64,000 bases of DNA from Streptococcus himalayensis (GTDB lineage Bacteria; Bacillota; Bacilli; Lactobacillales; Streptococcaceae), in NCBI RefSeq assembly GCF_001708305.1, contig NZ_CP016953.1, positions 137,001 through 201,000 on the forward strand, in the 5' to 3' direction. Shown piece after piece: positions 27,698 through 38,699 of the stretch. The first letter of the stretch is position 1. Every line of letters begins with the position of its first letter. The position numbers were made by a program, and so were the translations under genes. Below the pieces are notes generated by a model. That model did no database searches, was not told where the DNA came from, and worked only from the letters and a program-made list of their open reading frames with translations.

Positions 27698-28729
27698 TTA
27701 CTTCCCTAATGTTTCATAAATTTCACGTACCAACTGTTCCGTATGATCCCAGCCGAGACAAGGATCAGTGATTGATTTTCCAAATACATCTGGCTCATCT
27801 TGACGACCATCTTCTAAATAAGATTCAATCATAAATCCTCGAACATAGCGATGGATTTTCTCATTCCAAGCTCGGTTAATCAAGGTTTGACGGACAATTC
27901 TCACTTGCTCCAAATACTGTTTTCCTGAATTATCATGGTTGGTATCAATGATAATAAAAGGATTCTCCAAGCCCATCTTCTCATACTGGGCGATAGTGTC
28001 TAATAAATTATCATAGTAGTAATTTGGAACATTTTTTCCATACTCATTGATAGCACCACGCAAAATTGCATGAGCGTATGGATTTCCAGAAGTTTCTACC
28101 TCTGTATTTCCAAACAGGAAACTCTGTTTATTCTGCGCTGCATAAATGCCATTAAACATGACAGTTAAATTCCCAGACGTAGGATTTTTAAGCCCCGTAA
28201 CCAAGTCTGCCCCACTCGCTACAAAACGATGTTGCTGATCTTCCACCGAACGAGCTCCCACTGCCATGTAAGAAATCAAATCATCCACCAAGGGTAGATT
28301 TTCTGGATAGAGCATTTCATCTGCTGTCGTCATGCCCGTCTCTGTGATGACACGATAATGGAGCTTACGAACAGCTTTAATCCCATTGATCAGACTCGGC
28401 GCAGCCGTTGCATTGGGCTGGTGAATTAAGCCTTTATAACCATCACCATTGGTTCGTGGCTTAGCCGTATAAACACGCATGACCATAAATATACGGTCTT
28501 TAACCGTTTCTTGAAGAGCTGCCAAACGTTTAGCGTATTCTAATACAGCTTCTTCGTTGTCTGATGAGCAGGGACCGATGACCAATAAAATTCGGTCATC
28601 TTCCCCACGAATAATGGCATTTAATGCAGCATCTCGTTCTTCTTTTCGTTGCAAAGAAGCCCCCTCAAGCTTATAGTTGCTTCGTACTTCTTTTACATTG
28701 ATTGGCTGACTTAAGGCTTTAAATGTCAT
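27698..28729 (-). CDS. 3-deoxy-7-phosphoheptulonate (DAHP) synthase, first copy
   Basis: A 343-residue paralogue of the next gene with the same active-site blocks (LLVIGPCSSDNEEAVLEYAK, AKPRTNGDGYKGLIHQP, DTNHDNSGKQYLEQV). The ATG at 28729 with AGGAGAG before it was chosen; the in-frame codons upstream overlap secA. Most differences from the second copy lie in the N-terminal 35 residues and in the loop containing ASGADLVTGLKN, places where regulatory ligands may bind. The pair follows secA by 20 nt. Confidence 0.95.
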   Translation of the reverse strand: MTFKALSQPINVKEVRSNYKLEGASLQRKEERDAALNAIIRGEDDRILLVIGPCSSDNEEAVLEYAKRLAALQETVKDRIFMVMRVYTAKPRTNGDGYKGLIHQPNATAAPSLINGIKAVRKLHYRVITETGMTTADEMLYPENLPLVDDLISYMAVGARSVEDQQHRFVASGADLVTGLKNPTSGNLTVMFNGIYAAQNKQSFLFGNTEVETSGNPYAHAILRGAINEYGKNVPNYYYDNLLDTIAQYEKMGLENPFIIIDTNHDNSGKQYLEQVRIVRQTLINRAWNEKIHRYVRGFMIESYLEDGRQDEPDVFGKSITDPCLGWDHTEQLVREIYETLGK

Positions 28730-28749
28730 ACTCTCTCCTGTATTGTAGC

Positions 28750-31269
28750 TTAGTTTCTCCGTCCGTGACAATTTTTGAACTTCTTACCAGAACCGCATGG
28801 GCACAATTCATTCCGGCGGATACTTTCAATTTTCACATCTTCTGGCAACATCGTATGTTGGGCGGCAATATTTCTGGTTGCCGTTGTGCTAATTTGGTGC
28901 TCTGCCCGTGGACGCTCTTGTTCATGAATTTGCGCCTTCATCATCAATCGTGTGACATCAAACTCGATGGAGCCAATCATGTCGTTAAACATACGGAAAC
29001 CTTCAGATTGATATTCGACGATTGGGTTATTTTGGGCATAGCCACGCAAGCCAACGGAACTTCTCAATTGATCAAGAGCATCAATATGATCTGTCCATTT
29101 AGCATCAACCACACGTAAAATCAAGACTTTTTGGAATTCCTTAACAGCATCCTCATCTCGAAGTTTCGCAATCTGACTATCATAAACTTCGAGAGCACGC
29201 TCAAATAATTCTTCTTTGATTTGCTTGTCTGATAGACCTTTTAAATCTTCCTCACTAATCGAATCCTCAGGCAGGAGATTCATCTTAGCAAAATTAAGAA
29301 TGGCTTCTAGCTTTTCTGCCTTATCCACATGATTATTCATATCCACCGTACGATTGATGGTCCGTTTAATCATGCCATGAATTTCAGGAGCTAAATCGCG
29401 GTCTGCCGTGATAACATCATACCGTTCTGCATAGATGATTTCACGTTGCTCACGCATGACATCATCGTATTGAAGGACTTGTTTACGCGTGTCATAGTTG
29501 TTTCCTTCGACGCGTTTTTGAGCACCTTCGACCTGACGTGTCAACATTTTCGACTTAATAACGGATTCTTCTTCGCTCAAATTCATACGATCTAAAACAG
29601 CCTTAATTCGCTCAGAACCAAAACGTTTCATCAAATCATCTTCTAAGGACAGGTAGAATTGTGATTCCCCTGGATCCCCTTGCCGACCAGAACGTCCACG
29701 GAGCTGATTGTCAATCCGACGGCTTTCGTGGCGCTCTGTTCCGATGACACACAGTCCACCGAGTTCACGCACGCCCTCACCGAGCTTAATATCCGTTCCC
29801 CGTCCAGCCATGTTGGTCGCAATAGTGACCGCACCTCGCTGACCAGCATTCATAACGATTTGAGCTTCTTTATAGTGGTTTTTGGCATTCAAGACCTCGT
29901 GAGGAACGCCTGCCTTTACCAACATCTTGGAAATATAGTCACTGGTTTCAACCGCAACTGTTCCGACAAGGACAGGTTGTCCTTTTTGGTAGCGTTCTTT
30001 CACATCTTGCACCACTGCCTTAAATTTGGACTCAATACTTGGGTACAACAGGTCTGGATGGTCAATACGAGCAACCGGGCGGTTTGTCGGAATTGGAATC
30101 ACGCGAATATTGTAGATTTCACGGAATTCCTCTTCCTCAGTCTTACCAGTCCCTGTCATCCCAGACAATTTCTTATACATCCGGAAAAGATTTTGGTAGG
30201 TAATGGAAGCTGAAGTTTTGGTTTCATCTTGAACCGGCACTCCTTCTTTGGCTTCAATCGCTTGGTGAAGACCATCTGAATACCGGCGACCTTCCATTGT
30301 CCGCCCTGTAAATTGATCGACAATGAGGATTTCCTGGTCTTCACTAACCACATAATCAATGTCTAGCAACATGATATAGTTGGCACGGAGGGCATTGTCG
30401 ATAAAGTGGGTCAAAGCCACATTTTCAATGTCATAAAGATTATCCAGCTTGAAGTAACTTTCTGCCTTATCAATACCTGAATCCGAAAGACCAATCGTCT
30501 TGGACTGAACATCAATGATATAGTCATCCTTGGTCAGTGATTTGACATAGTGGTCTGCCATGTGGTACAGCTGATTGGTCTCTGACGAAACAGGGCCAGA
30601 TACGATCAAAGGTGTCCGTGCTTCGTCAATCAAGATAGAGTCTACCTCATCAACCAAGGCATAGTTGAGCGGGCGTTGTACCATGTTTTCTGCCCGAACC
30701 ACCATGTTGTCCCGCAGATAGTCAAATCCAATCTCTGAGTTGGTTGAGTAGGTGATATCACAGGCATAAGCTTCTTTTTTCTCAGTTGGTGATTTTGCCG
30801 CTAGGTTAATCCCTACAGACAAGCCCAACCAAGAGTACAGTTCACCCATCTCCGTTGCGTCCCGTTCTGATAGGTATTCATTGACGGTAACAACGTGCAC
30901 TCCTTTTCCAGAGATAGCGTTGAGATAAACTGGCATGGTCGCGGTCAAGGTTTTTCCTTCCCCTGTACGCATTTCAGGTACATCACCATGATGAAGGACA
31001 ATTCCTCCCATAATCTGCACAGGATAGGGGAAGAGTCCCAAAACACGTTTTGCTCCTTCACGGACAACCGCAAAGGCTTCGTACAACAAATCATCCAAAG
31101 ATTCCCCATTGCGGTGACGTTCCTTGAACTCCTCTGTTTTGGCTTTTAGTGCTTCATCTGATAAAGCAGCCATCTCATTTTCATAAGCAATGACCTTCTT
31201 GGCCATTTTCTCTAATTTTCGTAATTCACCTTTATCATTTTCAATGATTGTTTTTAATATATTCGCCAT
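28750..31269 (-). CDS. secA: preprotein translocase ATPase SecA
   Basis: The 839-residue motor of the Sec export pathway, which should export the surface peptidases of this window. Walker A is [11 protein letters not shown], with [14 protein letters not shown] and GRGTDIKL also present; the C-terminus carries the zinc-binding SecB/lipid region ([14 protein letters not shown]). Full length for Streptococcus, and it shows no features of the accessory SecA2. The start ATG at 31269 has AAGGAACA before it. A 200-nt spacer separates it from manA. Confidence 0.98.
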   Translation of the reverse strand: MANILKTIIENDKGELRKLEKMAKKVIAYENEMAALSDEALKAKTEEFKERHRNGESLDDLLYEAFAVVREGAKRVLGLFPYPVQIMGGIVLHHGDVPEMRTGEGKTLTATMPVYLNAISGKGVHVVTVNEYLSERDATEMGELYSWLGLSVGINLAAKSPTEKKEAYACDITYSTNSEIGFDYLRDNMVVRAENMVQRPLNYALVDEVDSILIDEARTPLIVSGPVSSETNQLYHMADHYVKSLTKDDYIIDVQSKTIGLSDSGIDKAESYFKLDNLYDIENVALTHFIDNALRANYIMLLDIDYVVSEDQEILIVDQFTGRTMEGRRYSDGLHQAIEAKEGVPVQDETKTSASITYQNLFRMYKKLSGMTGTGKTEEEEFREIYNIRVIPIPTNRPVARIDHPDLLYPSIESKFKAVVQDVKERYQKGQPVLVGTVAVETSDYISKMLVKAGVPHEVLNAKNHYKEAQIVMNAGQRGAVTIATNMAGRGTDIKLGEGVRELGGLCVIGTERHESRRIDNQLRGRSGRQGDPGESQFYLSLEDDLMKRFGSERIKAVLDRMNLSEEESVIKSKMLTRQVEGAQKRVEGNNYDTRKQVLQYDDVMREQREIIYAERYDVITADRDLAPEIHGMIKRTINRTVDMNNHVDKAEKLEAILNFAKMNLLPEDSISEEDLKGLSDKQIKEELFERALEVYDSQIAKLRDEDAVKEFQKVLILRVVDAKWTDHIDALDQLRSSVGLRGYAQNNPIVEYQSEGFRMFNDMIGSIEFDVTRLMMKAQIHEQERPRAEHQISTTATRNIAAQHTMLPEDVKIESIRRNELCPCGSGKKFKNCHGRRN

Positions 31270-31478
31270 GTTGTTCCTTACTTGTCGTTAATCTTCTACT
31301 CCCAAATCCTCAAAAAGAGAGGGGATAAGGGGATAACCTTTCCATTTTTTGAGAGCATTATTTTTAAAATGTTCTTTTCATTATAGCATGTTTTCCTATA
31401 TCTTTCAAGAACGAGAATGGGATTTAAACCGATGACGGCTTATCCAATCATCGGTTTCTTTGCTTAATTCCAACTTTA

Positions 31479-32426
31479 TCAAGGATGACTAACAATCATC
31501 TCTAAACTCTCTCCCCGCAAGGTCCAATCAAGCACATTTGCTGGCAGGATAAAGTGGTCACCTTTTTTAATGGAATAGACCTGCCCGTCAATGACAAGTT
31601 CCCCTTGGCCCGCTAAGACACTAACCAAGTAATAGTCAGCTGTTCGTTGCATGTGAACTTGCCCTGTTATCTCCCACTTGTAAACACTGAAAAAGTCATT
31701 GGCAACAAGCAGGGTTGAACGCAAATCATCTGCGTAAAGGGTCACAGGACGGCTATTTGCTGGATCCCCAATTGTTGTTACATCAATGGATTTTTCCAAA
31801 TGCAATTCTCGGAGATTGCCTGCCTCATCCTTTCGGTCAAAATCGTAGACACGGTAGGTGGTATCACTTGATTGCTGGGTTTCCAAAATCATAATGCCTT
31901 GTCCAATAGCGTGAATAGTGCCACTTGGCACATAGAAGAAATCCCCCGCCTTGACAGGAACCTTCTTCAACAACCCTTCCCAATCTTTCTGGTCAATCTT
32001 TTCACGAAGTTCTTCTTTTGAGAGGGCCTTGTGCCCATAGATAATTTCAGATCCTTCATCAGCTGCCAAAACATACCAGCATTCGGTCTTGCCAAGCTCT
32101 CCCTCATGTGCTAAACCATAAGCATCATCGGGGTGAACTTGTACGCTCAACCAGTCATTAGCATCTAAAATTTTCGTCAAAAGAGGAAAAACATCTTCTC
32201 TTCGATGAGCAAAAAGTTCACGGTGTTCACGGTACAAATCATCTAATTTCCAACCTGCATAGACTCCATTTTTAACCAAGGAAACCCCATTTGGATGGGC
32301 TGAAATCGCCCAGTATTCCCCGATATGGTCACTTGCACTTTCATAGCCAAATTCGTCCCGAAGCCTAGTCCCGCCCCAAATCTTTTCCTGCATAACCGAT
32401 TGTAAAAATAGTGCTTCCGCCATCAT
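31479..32426 (-). CDS. manA: mannose-6-phosphate isomerase, class I
   Basis: A 315-residue cupin-fold zinc enzyme interconverting mannose 6-phosphate and fructose 6-phosphate. The metal ligands lie in VQVHPDDAYG (about residue 97) and GKTECWYVL; PSGTIHAIGQG is the other conserved loop. Two ATGs overlap at 32426 and 32423; GAGG suits either. It is transcribed divergently from the first C69 gene, sharing the 270-nt region that holds that gene's promoter and cre site. Confidence 0.95.
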   Translation of the reverse strand: MMAEALFLQSVMQEKIWGGTRLRDEFGYESASDHIGEYWAISAHPNGVSLVKNGVYAGWKLDDLYREHRELFAHRREDVFPLLTKILDANDWLSVQVHPDDAYGLAHEGELGKTECWYVLAADEGSEIIYGHKALSKEELREKIDQKDWEGLLKKVPVKAGDFFYVPSGTIHAIGQGIMILETQQSSDTTYRVYDFDRKDEAGNLRELHLEKSIDVTTIGDPANSRPVTLYADDLRSTLLVANDFFSVYKWEITGQVHMQRTADYYLVSVLAGQGELVIDGQVYSIKKGDHFILPANVLDWTLRGESLEMIVSHP

Positions 32427-32546
32427 TGTTCCTCGTTTCTACTGTCTGTATCTATCTTAGCAAAATTCTTCCAGAAAATCAGCTCACCACTGCTTTTTCT
32501 TCTCCCTCAAAAAATCTTGCAAAATACAATCAATTTCTCATAAATT

Positions 32547-32603
32547 TAGTGAAATATTTGGCATTTTTACTTAAAAAACAGATGTATAATGTAAGCGTAA
32601 ACA
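32547..32603 (+). promoter_or_regulatory. promoter region and cre site of the first C69 peptidase gene
   Basis: -10 TATAAT at 32585-32590. A perfect match to the catabolite-response consensus WTGNAANCGNWNNCW, ATGTAAGCGTAAACA, lies at 32589-32603, overlapping the -10 end. An upstream block TAGTGAAATATTTGGCA (32547-32563) recurs at exactly the same distance before the second C69 gene. CcpA bound here should block initiation when good sugars are present. Confidence 0.82.
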
Positions 32604-32699
32604 AAGAGGGTCTAAAAAGAAATCTTCATAAGATAAAAAGGAGGCGAGCATTCACTTTTCAGACACTCTTTACTCAAAAATTCACAAAAGGAGAATACT

Positions 32700-34892
32700 A
32701 TGCAATCCAAACATATCAAAACGCTCATCGCAGCCGCCTTGTTTTCAACCACCTTATTGGCTGCAAAATCTGCGGAAGCTTGCTCTGCTTTCATTATCGG
32801 AAAAGACCTGACCGAAGACGGCTCTTACCTCTTTGGACGTACAGAGGATTATCCTTTCCAAAGTGGAACTGCAGACCACAACAAAAACTTCATCGTCCAC
32901 GAAGCAAAAGACTATCAACCAGGGGAATTTCAACACGATGGAGACACTGGCTTTACCTATGAACACGCAGCTCATGAGTACAAATACACCTCTACTCCTG
33001 ACGCAGAACGTGGAGATCAGGAAGCAACCGATGCAGACAAGGCTAAACTAAGTGCCGAAGAAGGATTTGCAGAAAGTAATCTGAACGGAACCTACGGTGC
33101 GCACGGTTTCAATGAACATGGCGTATCCATGTCAGCTACAGTCACTGCAAGCCCAGTCGCAGGCTATGAAACAGGGAATTTCCAAAAGATTGAAAAAGTC
33201 GATCCATTCACCAGCGTGATCCAGCGTCAACGCCAAGAAGACTTGGAAGAAAACGCTAAAGCCAGCGTCAAATCAGAAGCAGATAAGGCCAGTGAAGACG
33301 CTAAAAAACAAGCCCTAGCAGAAGGCAAAACAGAAAAAGAAGCCAAAAAAATTGCCAAAGAAGCAGCTCAAGCCATCTATACAAAGGCTATTGAAACCGC
33401 AACAGAAGAGCAAAATAAAAAAGATCCTAGCTACCTCGCTCCTTTAGGTGGTCTTGGCGAATCAAGTATGATTGACTTGGTATTGCCACGCGTGAAAACA
33501 GCTCGCGAAGGTGTGGAGTTAATCGCTAAAGTCCTTGAAGAAAAAGGAGCTTATGACGGAAACGTCATCATGATTGGAGACAAAAAAGAACTCTGGTACA
33601 TGGAAATCCTTTCTGGCCACCAATATGTTGCCATCAAGTATCCAGCAGACAAATATTCTGTTTTCCCAAATACTTGGTCACTAGGTAGCGTAGACTTCAA
33701 CGATAAAGAAAATGTCATCGCCTCTAAAGACGTTGAAAAAATTGCAAAAGAGGCTGGCACAGCGACCTACGACAAGGATGGTAAATTCCTCATCGCACGC
33801 TCCTATGGTCCAGATAAAGACTCACCAGGTAACCGTTCTCGTGCCTATGCAGGTATCAAACTGCTAGATCCTGATTCACCAATTCAATACAATGATGATT
33901 TCTATGATTTGTTGCGTAGCCCAAGCAATCCAAACAAGAAATTCACTCTCCAAGATGTCTTTAACCTCCAACGCAATCGTTTTGAACATTTACCAGAATT
34001 CAAGCCAGATGACGAAGCCCCAGCAGATTTGAAATACAATCGTCGGATTGGACATGATGTCTATAAATATGCACTAGGAAACAAAAACGTTATCAATGCC
34101 CATGTTTACCAAATCAATCCAAATCTGCCAACAGAATTTGGCGGTATCGCTTGGCTAGGTTTTGGACAAACAAGAAACACTCCTTACGTTCCTTACTATG
34201 GCAATATCAACGAGACACCAAAGGAATTCCATCCTCAAACAACAGAATATGATACAAATTCCTGGTATTGGACTGTTCAAAATATTGATAAACTAACTTC
34301 TGAACATTACGATTTATTCGGAAATACCATCCAAAAACGTTGGAAAGCTATTGAAGAATTAGAAATCGCTCGTCAAGATAAGATGAATGCTTTCTATACA
34401 CAGGCAGGTTTGAGCCCTGAACAAGCAAGCAGAATGGTTACAGCAGATTTCCTACGCCTTGCTGAAACAATGTTCAAAGAGATGAAATTGGTCGAAAGTA
34501 AGATTCAAGCAGCCATCAAAGGAGACAAGGAAGCACTGGCTTGGCTCCAAAGTCTTGATAATCTACCAATCCTACCAGAACCTCGTCTCTATCAATTAGA
34601 ACCAACTGGTAGCAGACCACTAACCTACAATCCACCAAGTGCACCTTTGTCACACTTTGTCAATAGAGGTCAAGAAATCCCTCAAGCAGAACCATTAAGT
34701 GTCAAAGCAGGCAAGGAAATTAAAGGAGTACAACAAGCAAGTCAAGCTCCTTCATCACTTGGTAAAGCTGTCGCTAGCAAAGCAGCATTGCCACAAACAG
34801 GTTCCCATACATCTCGTATGATGGAAATGTTAGGGCTCGCTTTCCTTTCCCTTTCTGGACTCTTTATCACCAAAGGAAAGAAAGAACAGTAA
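32700..34892 (+). CDS. cell-wall-anchored C69-family dipeptidase A
   Basis: A 730-residue surface peptidase. A signal peptide (residues 1-26) ends just before EACSAFIIGKD; in family C69 the Cys becomes the N-terminal nucleophile after processing. The catalytic domain includes YLFGRTEDYPF, TYGAHGFNEHGVSMSATVTA and GGLGESSMIDLVLPR. A highly charged Ala/Lys/Glu-rich helical stretch (about residues 180-235) is inserted inside it. The C-terminus is a Pro/Gln/Ser wall-spanning region and a sorting signal LPQTGSHTSRMMEMLGL. It should release dipeptides from peptides outside the cell. The start has AAAGGAG 6 nt upstream. Paralogue of 38785-40962. Confidence 0.92.
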   Translation: MQSKHIKTLIAAALFSTTLLAAKSAEACSAFIIGKDLTEDGSYLFGRTEDYPFQSGTADHNKNFIVHEAKDYQPGEFQHDGDTGFTYEHAAHEYKYTSTPDAERGDQEATDADKAKLSAEEGFAESNLNGTYGAHGFNEHGVSMSATVTASPVAGYETGNFQKIEKVDPFTSVIQRQRQEDLEENAKASVKSEADKASEDAKKQALAEGKTEKEAKKIAKEAAQAIYTKAIETATEEQNKKDPSYLAPLGGLGESSMIDLVLPRVKTAREGVELIAKVLEEKGAYDGNVIMIGDKKELWYMEILSGHQYVAIKYPADKYSVFPNTWSLGSVDFNDKENVIASKDVEKIAKEAGTATYDKDGKFLIARSYGPDKDSPGNRSRAYAGIKLLDPDSPIQYNDDFYDLLRSPSNPNKKFTLQDVFNLQRNRFEHLPEFKPDDEAPADLKYNRRIGHDVYKYALGNKNVINAHVYQINPNLPTEFGGIAWLGFGQTRNTPYVPYYGNINETPKEFHPQTTEYDTNSWYWTVQNIDKLTSEHYDLFGNTIQKRWKAIEELEIARQDKMNAFYTQAGLSPEQASRMVTADFLRLAETMFKEMKLVESKIQAAIKGDKEALAWLQSLDNLPILPEPRLYQLEPTGSRPLTYNPPSAPLSHFVNRGQEIPQAEPLSVKAGKEIKGVQQASQAPSSLGKAVASKAALPQTGSHTSRMMEMLGLAFLSLSGLFITKGKKEQ

Positions 34893-34896
34893 GGAA

Positions 34897-34930
34897 TAGG
34901 AGCGTAGCAAGGAGCTACGTTCCTATTTTG
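34897..34930 (+). terminator. terminator after C69 peptidase A
   Basis: A 12-bp stem (TAGGAGCGTAGC with GCTACGTTCCTA, one G-T pair) around AAGGA, followed by TTTTG, 4 nt after the stop codon. Confidence 0.88.
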
Positions 34931-34970
34931 CGCCCAAAACTACCATTTTATAGAAAGGAAATTCTCAACC

Positions 34971-37900
34971 ATGTCCTCTAAAAAGAATATTCTTCGCCAA
35001 TTAACACTCAGTTCAACCATCCTTATCTTCGCAGCTAGCCTATCAGGATGGAGCTATGCTGATGAGGTAAGCGAAGCAAATAACCAACCACAAACCGGCA
35101 CTACTAATCATCTCCAACCAGAGCTTGCAAATCCAACAACCGAAAACACCTCACCTCTTATAAATGATACCACTGAGCAAGAGGGCACCAGTGAGACGCA
35201 AACTATTGCCCTAGAAAATGCTAAGGTGCTTCTTCCCTACGCAGATGAATCTGAACAAGCTGCCTATGCTGAAAAAATTGCTGCTGATGACAAACTTGCC
35301 ACAACCAAACTAACAGCTGCTGTCACTATGCAGGATAATGAGGTCATCACCGATGTCTACGGCAAGGAAAATAAAGTCAATAAACTCCTGCTTCACTACG
35401 AGGATAACTCCGTTGAATACAAGGATTTAATCTACAAAGAAACAGATGGAAATAAACATGCTCACTACCAATTAGACAAAGCACTCGCTTACACACCAAA
35501 ACAAGTAGTCACCCCTTTGGAAGATGTGCTCAACCAATTAGAAAAACCACTTAAAGAGGTGCAATATAAATCTTCTGAAGTCTATCAAGCTCTAAACATA
35601 ACGGAAAAACCAGAAGAAGTCATGGACTACCTTTACTTAGAGTCTTCTTTTGTCAATGTCCAACAAAACATTCGAGACTTTATCAAAAAAGTGCTCATCC
35701 ACGACGAAAGCATTGATCTCACGAATGCCGAATCCGTTCAAACAGCTGTTGAAACTATTTTAACCAACAAAGAAAAAGTGCTGCTCAGCCTAGCCTATCT
35801 CAATCGTTGGTACGATGTCGCCTATGGTGATATCAAGTCCAAAGAGTTGACCATGTACCGCCAAGATTTCTTTGGCATGAAAAATCAACCATTAGAACTC
35901 CTCCTAAAAATTGGTAGTGAAGGTTCTAAAGGATACGATCCCCAAAACAATTACAAATACTATGCACGTTCCCTTGCTCCATTTACTGGAAAAGAAAATC
36001 TTCCTGCTTTTTTGGAATCCTATCGCGAAGCCTTCCTACCAGAGATGAGCAACAACGACTGGTTCAAGAGTGCTTCTAAAGCCTATATTGTCGAAAACAA
36101 GTCTCACCATGCCACAGACGAGTCAGGCAATCTTTACGACCGCCTCAAAGAATTATCTCGGAGAGACGAGTATAGTACCAAGAAAAATCGGAGACGCTTT
36201 AGAAACATGCTCCTCCCATTGCTCACTATTCCAGAACACAATGTCTATATCATCAATGTTCTTTCAAATATGATATTTGGAACCTACGATCGCTACATTG
36301 ATGCCGGATTAAAAACAAGCGATCCAACGACTTATCAAGAAAAGATTGCTGCATTTGAACAGCAAATTACGGAGGCTGCCGAAAAATTCCGCAGACATTT
36401 TGATATGTGGTACCGTATCCTTCCTGAAGCCTACAAGGAGCAAATGAAACTCTATGTTCCTGTTTGGGATTCTCTCGGACAGTATCAAAAGAATCCTGAC
36501 ACTAATCGATACGAAGGAATCTGGTTCCCAGATCGTGGTGAAAATTCCCCTGCCTCTATCCAAAACTTCTTTGGACCAGTAGGGGCTTACAACCCTTATG
36601 GGAATATCAAATATGTAGGTGCCTTTGCAGATGCTCTCGAAAAAGAAGTCGTATTTGTTATTACTGGACTTATCAGCGAGCGAGGAATTGGAACCCTCAC
36701 TCACGAAATGGTTCACATGTACGACTACTATACCTACCTCCTTCGCAATGGTAGGCGGCAATTTATGTGGCCAGAAGCTTTTCCTGAAGGATTCCTCCAA
36801 GCTCCAGACAATAGCGATGTCCCTATTATCGGAATTAATTCTGTCCTAGACCACACGAATAATACTGATCGTCAGCGGTTCCACAATCTCAATCCTGAAC
36901 GTTTCCAAAACGCAGAGGACTTACATGAATATATGCATGGTATTTTTGATGTTGTCTACATGATGGAATATGCCGAAGGTATGGCTGTTCTTGAAAAAGA
37001 TAAAGACATTCAAAGAAAATGGTTCAATAAACTAGAAACCATCAATATCCCTAATCCAGATGGCTACGATGAGGGACGTAATGTCAAACGACCATTTACC
37101 GAGGAAGAATGGCAAGAAATGACCTTAAAAACGATCGATGACTTGGTTGACCATAATGTAATGACCAATCGTGGCTACAATCCAACCTACGATCAAACCA
37201 TTGAATTTGACGATGAACACCCAACCCATCTCCTTCAAAACGGTTACGACATGATTACGCCATTTGGACCGATTTATGCATCTGCAGAAAGCCCTTCTTC
37301 ACCTGGTGATTTGTCCTTTAAACGAACTGGATTTGAGTTGCTTGCTGCTAAAGGTTTTGAAAAAGGTCTCGTCCCTTACGCGTCTAATCAGTACAAAGAC
37401 GAAGCCTGGGCAGATGGAGTACAAGACTGGTCTGTGAGCGACCCATTTGTCTTTGGAAAACTCCTACCTGAATATAATGGTTCTTTTGCTACTTTCAAGA
37501 AAGCCATGTATCATGAACGGATTGACAAATTAGGTCAATTAAAACCAGTCACCATTCACTATTTGAACGAAGATGTCGCTGTCGATTCCTTTGATACCTT
37601 GATGAAACTCATGAAAGAGGCTGTTAATCAAGATATCGAAAAAGAGGTGATTGATAATAGTGAGCAATCGCAAGTCACCAAACTAGAAAAAGCCCTCTTA
37701 GACGCTTATCTCAAATCTACAGATGATTTCAGAAGTTCCATTTTTGACGACAGGAAGAAAGAAATCGACGAAAATGAAAACTCAGAAGTGTCCAATCAAG
37801 AGGAGACCCCTAATCATACAGAGGAGACAATAGAAGATCACTCTACAGAAACATCTGAAATCCTGCAAATTCCACACACAAGCGTCACTCCTGAGAAGAC

Positions 37901-38549
37901 TGAAGAAAAGATACAAATAGAAACCAAGAAACCAGATACAGCTAGCACCCAAGCCTCACCTGCAGAGGAGGCAATCTTAAGCTTGGTTGATGAACGAACC
38001 AAGGTAAAAGTACTCGGTTCAGTTTCTGCTCTTAATGGCGCAGTCACTCTAACTGTACGCCCTCTCACTTCTCCTACTCTTATTGGACAAGACTATGACT
38101 TATACGATATTTCTCTTTATAATCAGAAAGGAGAACGTGTTTCTGTAACGGGCGAAGTGACTGTCCTTCTCCCAAGTAAAGGCAAGGTTGAAAAAGTTTA
38201 CTATGTTCTGAATAACATGAAAGAAAGTTTGCCATTCTATCAAAATCAAGAACAGACCGAGGTCCTCTTTAAGGTGCCTCATTTTAGCCAATACGCTCTC
38301 ATTTACAGCAAAAAGCAAGAAATCAAGCAGCCTGTGGAATCTCCAAAACCTCTTTCTATTCAATCTAATCCTTTCTTCCTTTCTACGAGCAGACAAGAAA
38401 AAATGCCTGTTCAAAGCGAAGTACAAACGAAAACTGACAAAAATACCCAAACATTGCCAAACACTAACTCATCTAATTCACTTCTTAGTGTCATCGGTCT
38501 TTTCCTAGCCAGCTTAGGCCTTTCTTCACTCATTCGAAAAAAGGACTAG
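34971..38549 (+). CDS. cell-wall-anchored M26-like zinc metalloprotease
   Basis: An 1192-residue secreted protease related to the C-terminal catalytic domain of streptococcal IgA1/Zmp proteases (M26). A signal peptide (cleavage near SYADE) is followed by a Thr/Glu-rich stretch and then the M26 blocks LLPLLTIPEHNVYIINVL, HFDMWYRI, GPVGAYNPYG and the zinc motif HEMVH (residues 578-582), with the third ligand E602. Classical family members are 1600-2000 residues with G5 domains and an N-terminal anchor; here the enzyme is short and anchored at its C-terminus. The sorting signal is LPNTN, with Asn where Gly is usual, then a hydrophobic helix and LIRKKD. The substrate is unknown. Confidence 0.88.
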   Translation: MSSKKNILRQLTLSSTILIFAASLSGWSYADEVSEANNQPQTGTTNHLQPELANPTTENTSPLINDTTEQEGTSETQTIALENAKVLLPYADESEQAAYAEKIAADDKLATTKLTAAVTMQDNEVITDVYGKENKVNKLLLHYEDNSVEYKDLIYKETDGNKHAHYQLDKALAYTPKQVVTPLEDVLNQLEKPLKEVQYKSSEVYQALNITEKPEEVMDYLYLESSFVNVQQNIRDFIKKVLIHDESIDLTNAESVQTAVETILTNKEKVLLSLAYLNRWYDVAYGDIKSKELTMYRQDFFGMKNQPLELLLKIGSEGSKGYDPQNNYKYYARSLAPFTGKENLPAFLESYREAFLPEMSNNDWFKSASKAYIVENKSHHATDESGNLYDRLKELSRRDEYSTKKNRRRFRNMLLPLLTIPEHNVYIINVLSNMIFGTYDRYIDAGLKTSDPTTYQEKIAAFEQQITEAAEKFRRHFDMWYRILPEAYKEQMKLYVPVWDSLGQYQKNPDTNRYEGIWFPDRGENSPASIQNFFGPVGAYNPYGNIKYVGAFADALEKEVVFVITGLISERGIGTLTHEMVHMYDYYTYLLRNGRRQFMWPEAFPEGFLQAPDNSDVPIIGINSVLDHTNNTDRQRFHNLNPERFQNAEDLHEYMHGIFDVVYMMEYAEGMAVLEKDKDIQRKWFNKLETINIPNPDGYDEGRNVKRPFTEEEWQEMTLKTIDDLVDHNVMTNRGYNPTYDQTIEFDDEHPTHLLQNGYDMITPFGPIYASAESPSSPGDLSFKRTGFELLAAKGFEKGLVPYASNQYKDEAWADGVQDWSVSDPFVFGKLLPEYNGSFATFKKAMYHERIDKLGQLKPVTIHYLNEDVAVDSFDTLMKLMKEAVNQDIEKEVIDNSEQSQVTKLEKALLDAYLKSTDDFRSSIFDDRKKEIDENENSEVSNQEETPNHTEETIEDHSTETSEILQIPHTSVTPEKTEEKIQIETKKPDTASTQASPAEEAILSLVDERTKVKVLGSVSALNGAVTLTVRPLTSPTLIGQDYDLYDISLYNQKGERVSVTGEVTVLLPSKGKVEKVYYVLNNMKESLPFYQNQEQTEVLFKVPHFSQYALIYSKKQEIKQPVESPKPLSIQSNPFFLSTSRQEKMPVQSEVQTKTDKNTQTLPNTNSSNSLLSVIGLFLASLGLSSLIRKKD

Positions 38550-38615
38550 AAGCCCTAGAAACCTCCAGATAAGCAGAAGAATTCACTCGCTCAACTCTCC
38601 TTAACGAGCAAACTC

Positions 38616-38661
38616 AAAAGCGCTTTTAGTCCATCTTTAAGGTGACTAAGGCGCTTTTTAT
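38616..38661 (+). terminator. terminator after the M26-like gene
   Basis: AAAAGCGC pairs with GCGCTTTT and, inside it, TTAGTC with GACTAA; the right arm ends in T5. Confidence 0.88.
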
Positions 38662-38699
38662 AAAAATTTTATGTCATTCTAGTTAATTACTCTTGTAAA

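Noticed and set aside
26668..28729. Recent tandem duplication of the DAHP synthase as a novelty
   Set aside because: Paired DAHP synthases next to secA are a normal streptococcal arrangement and the two copies are clearly diverged.
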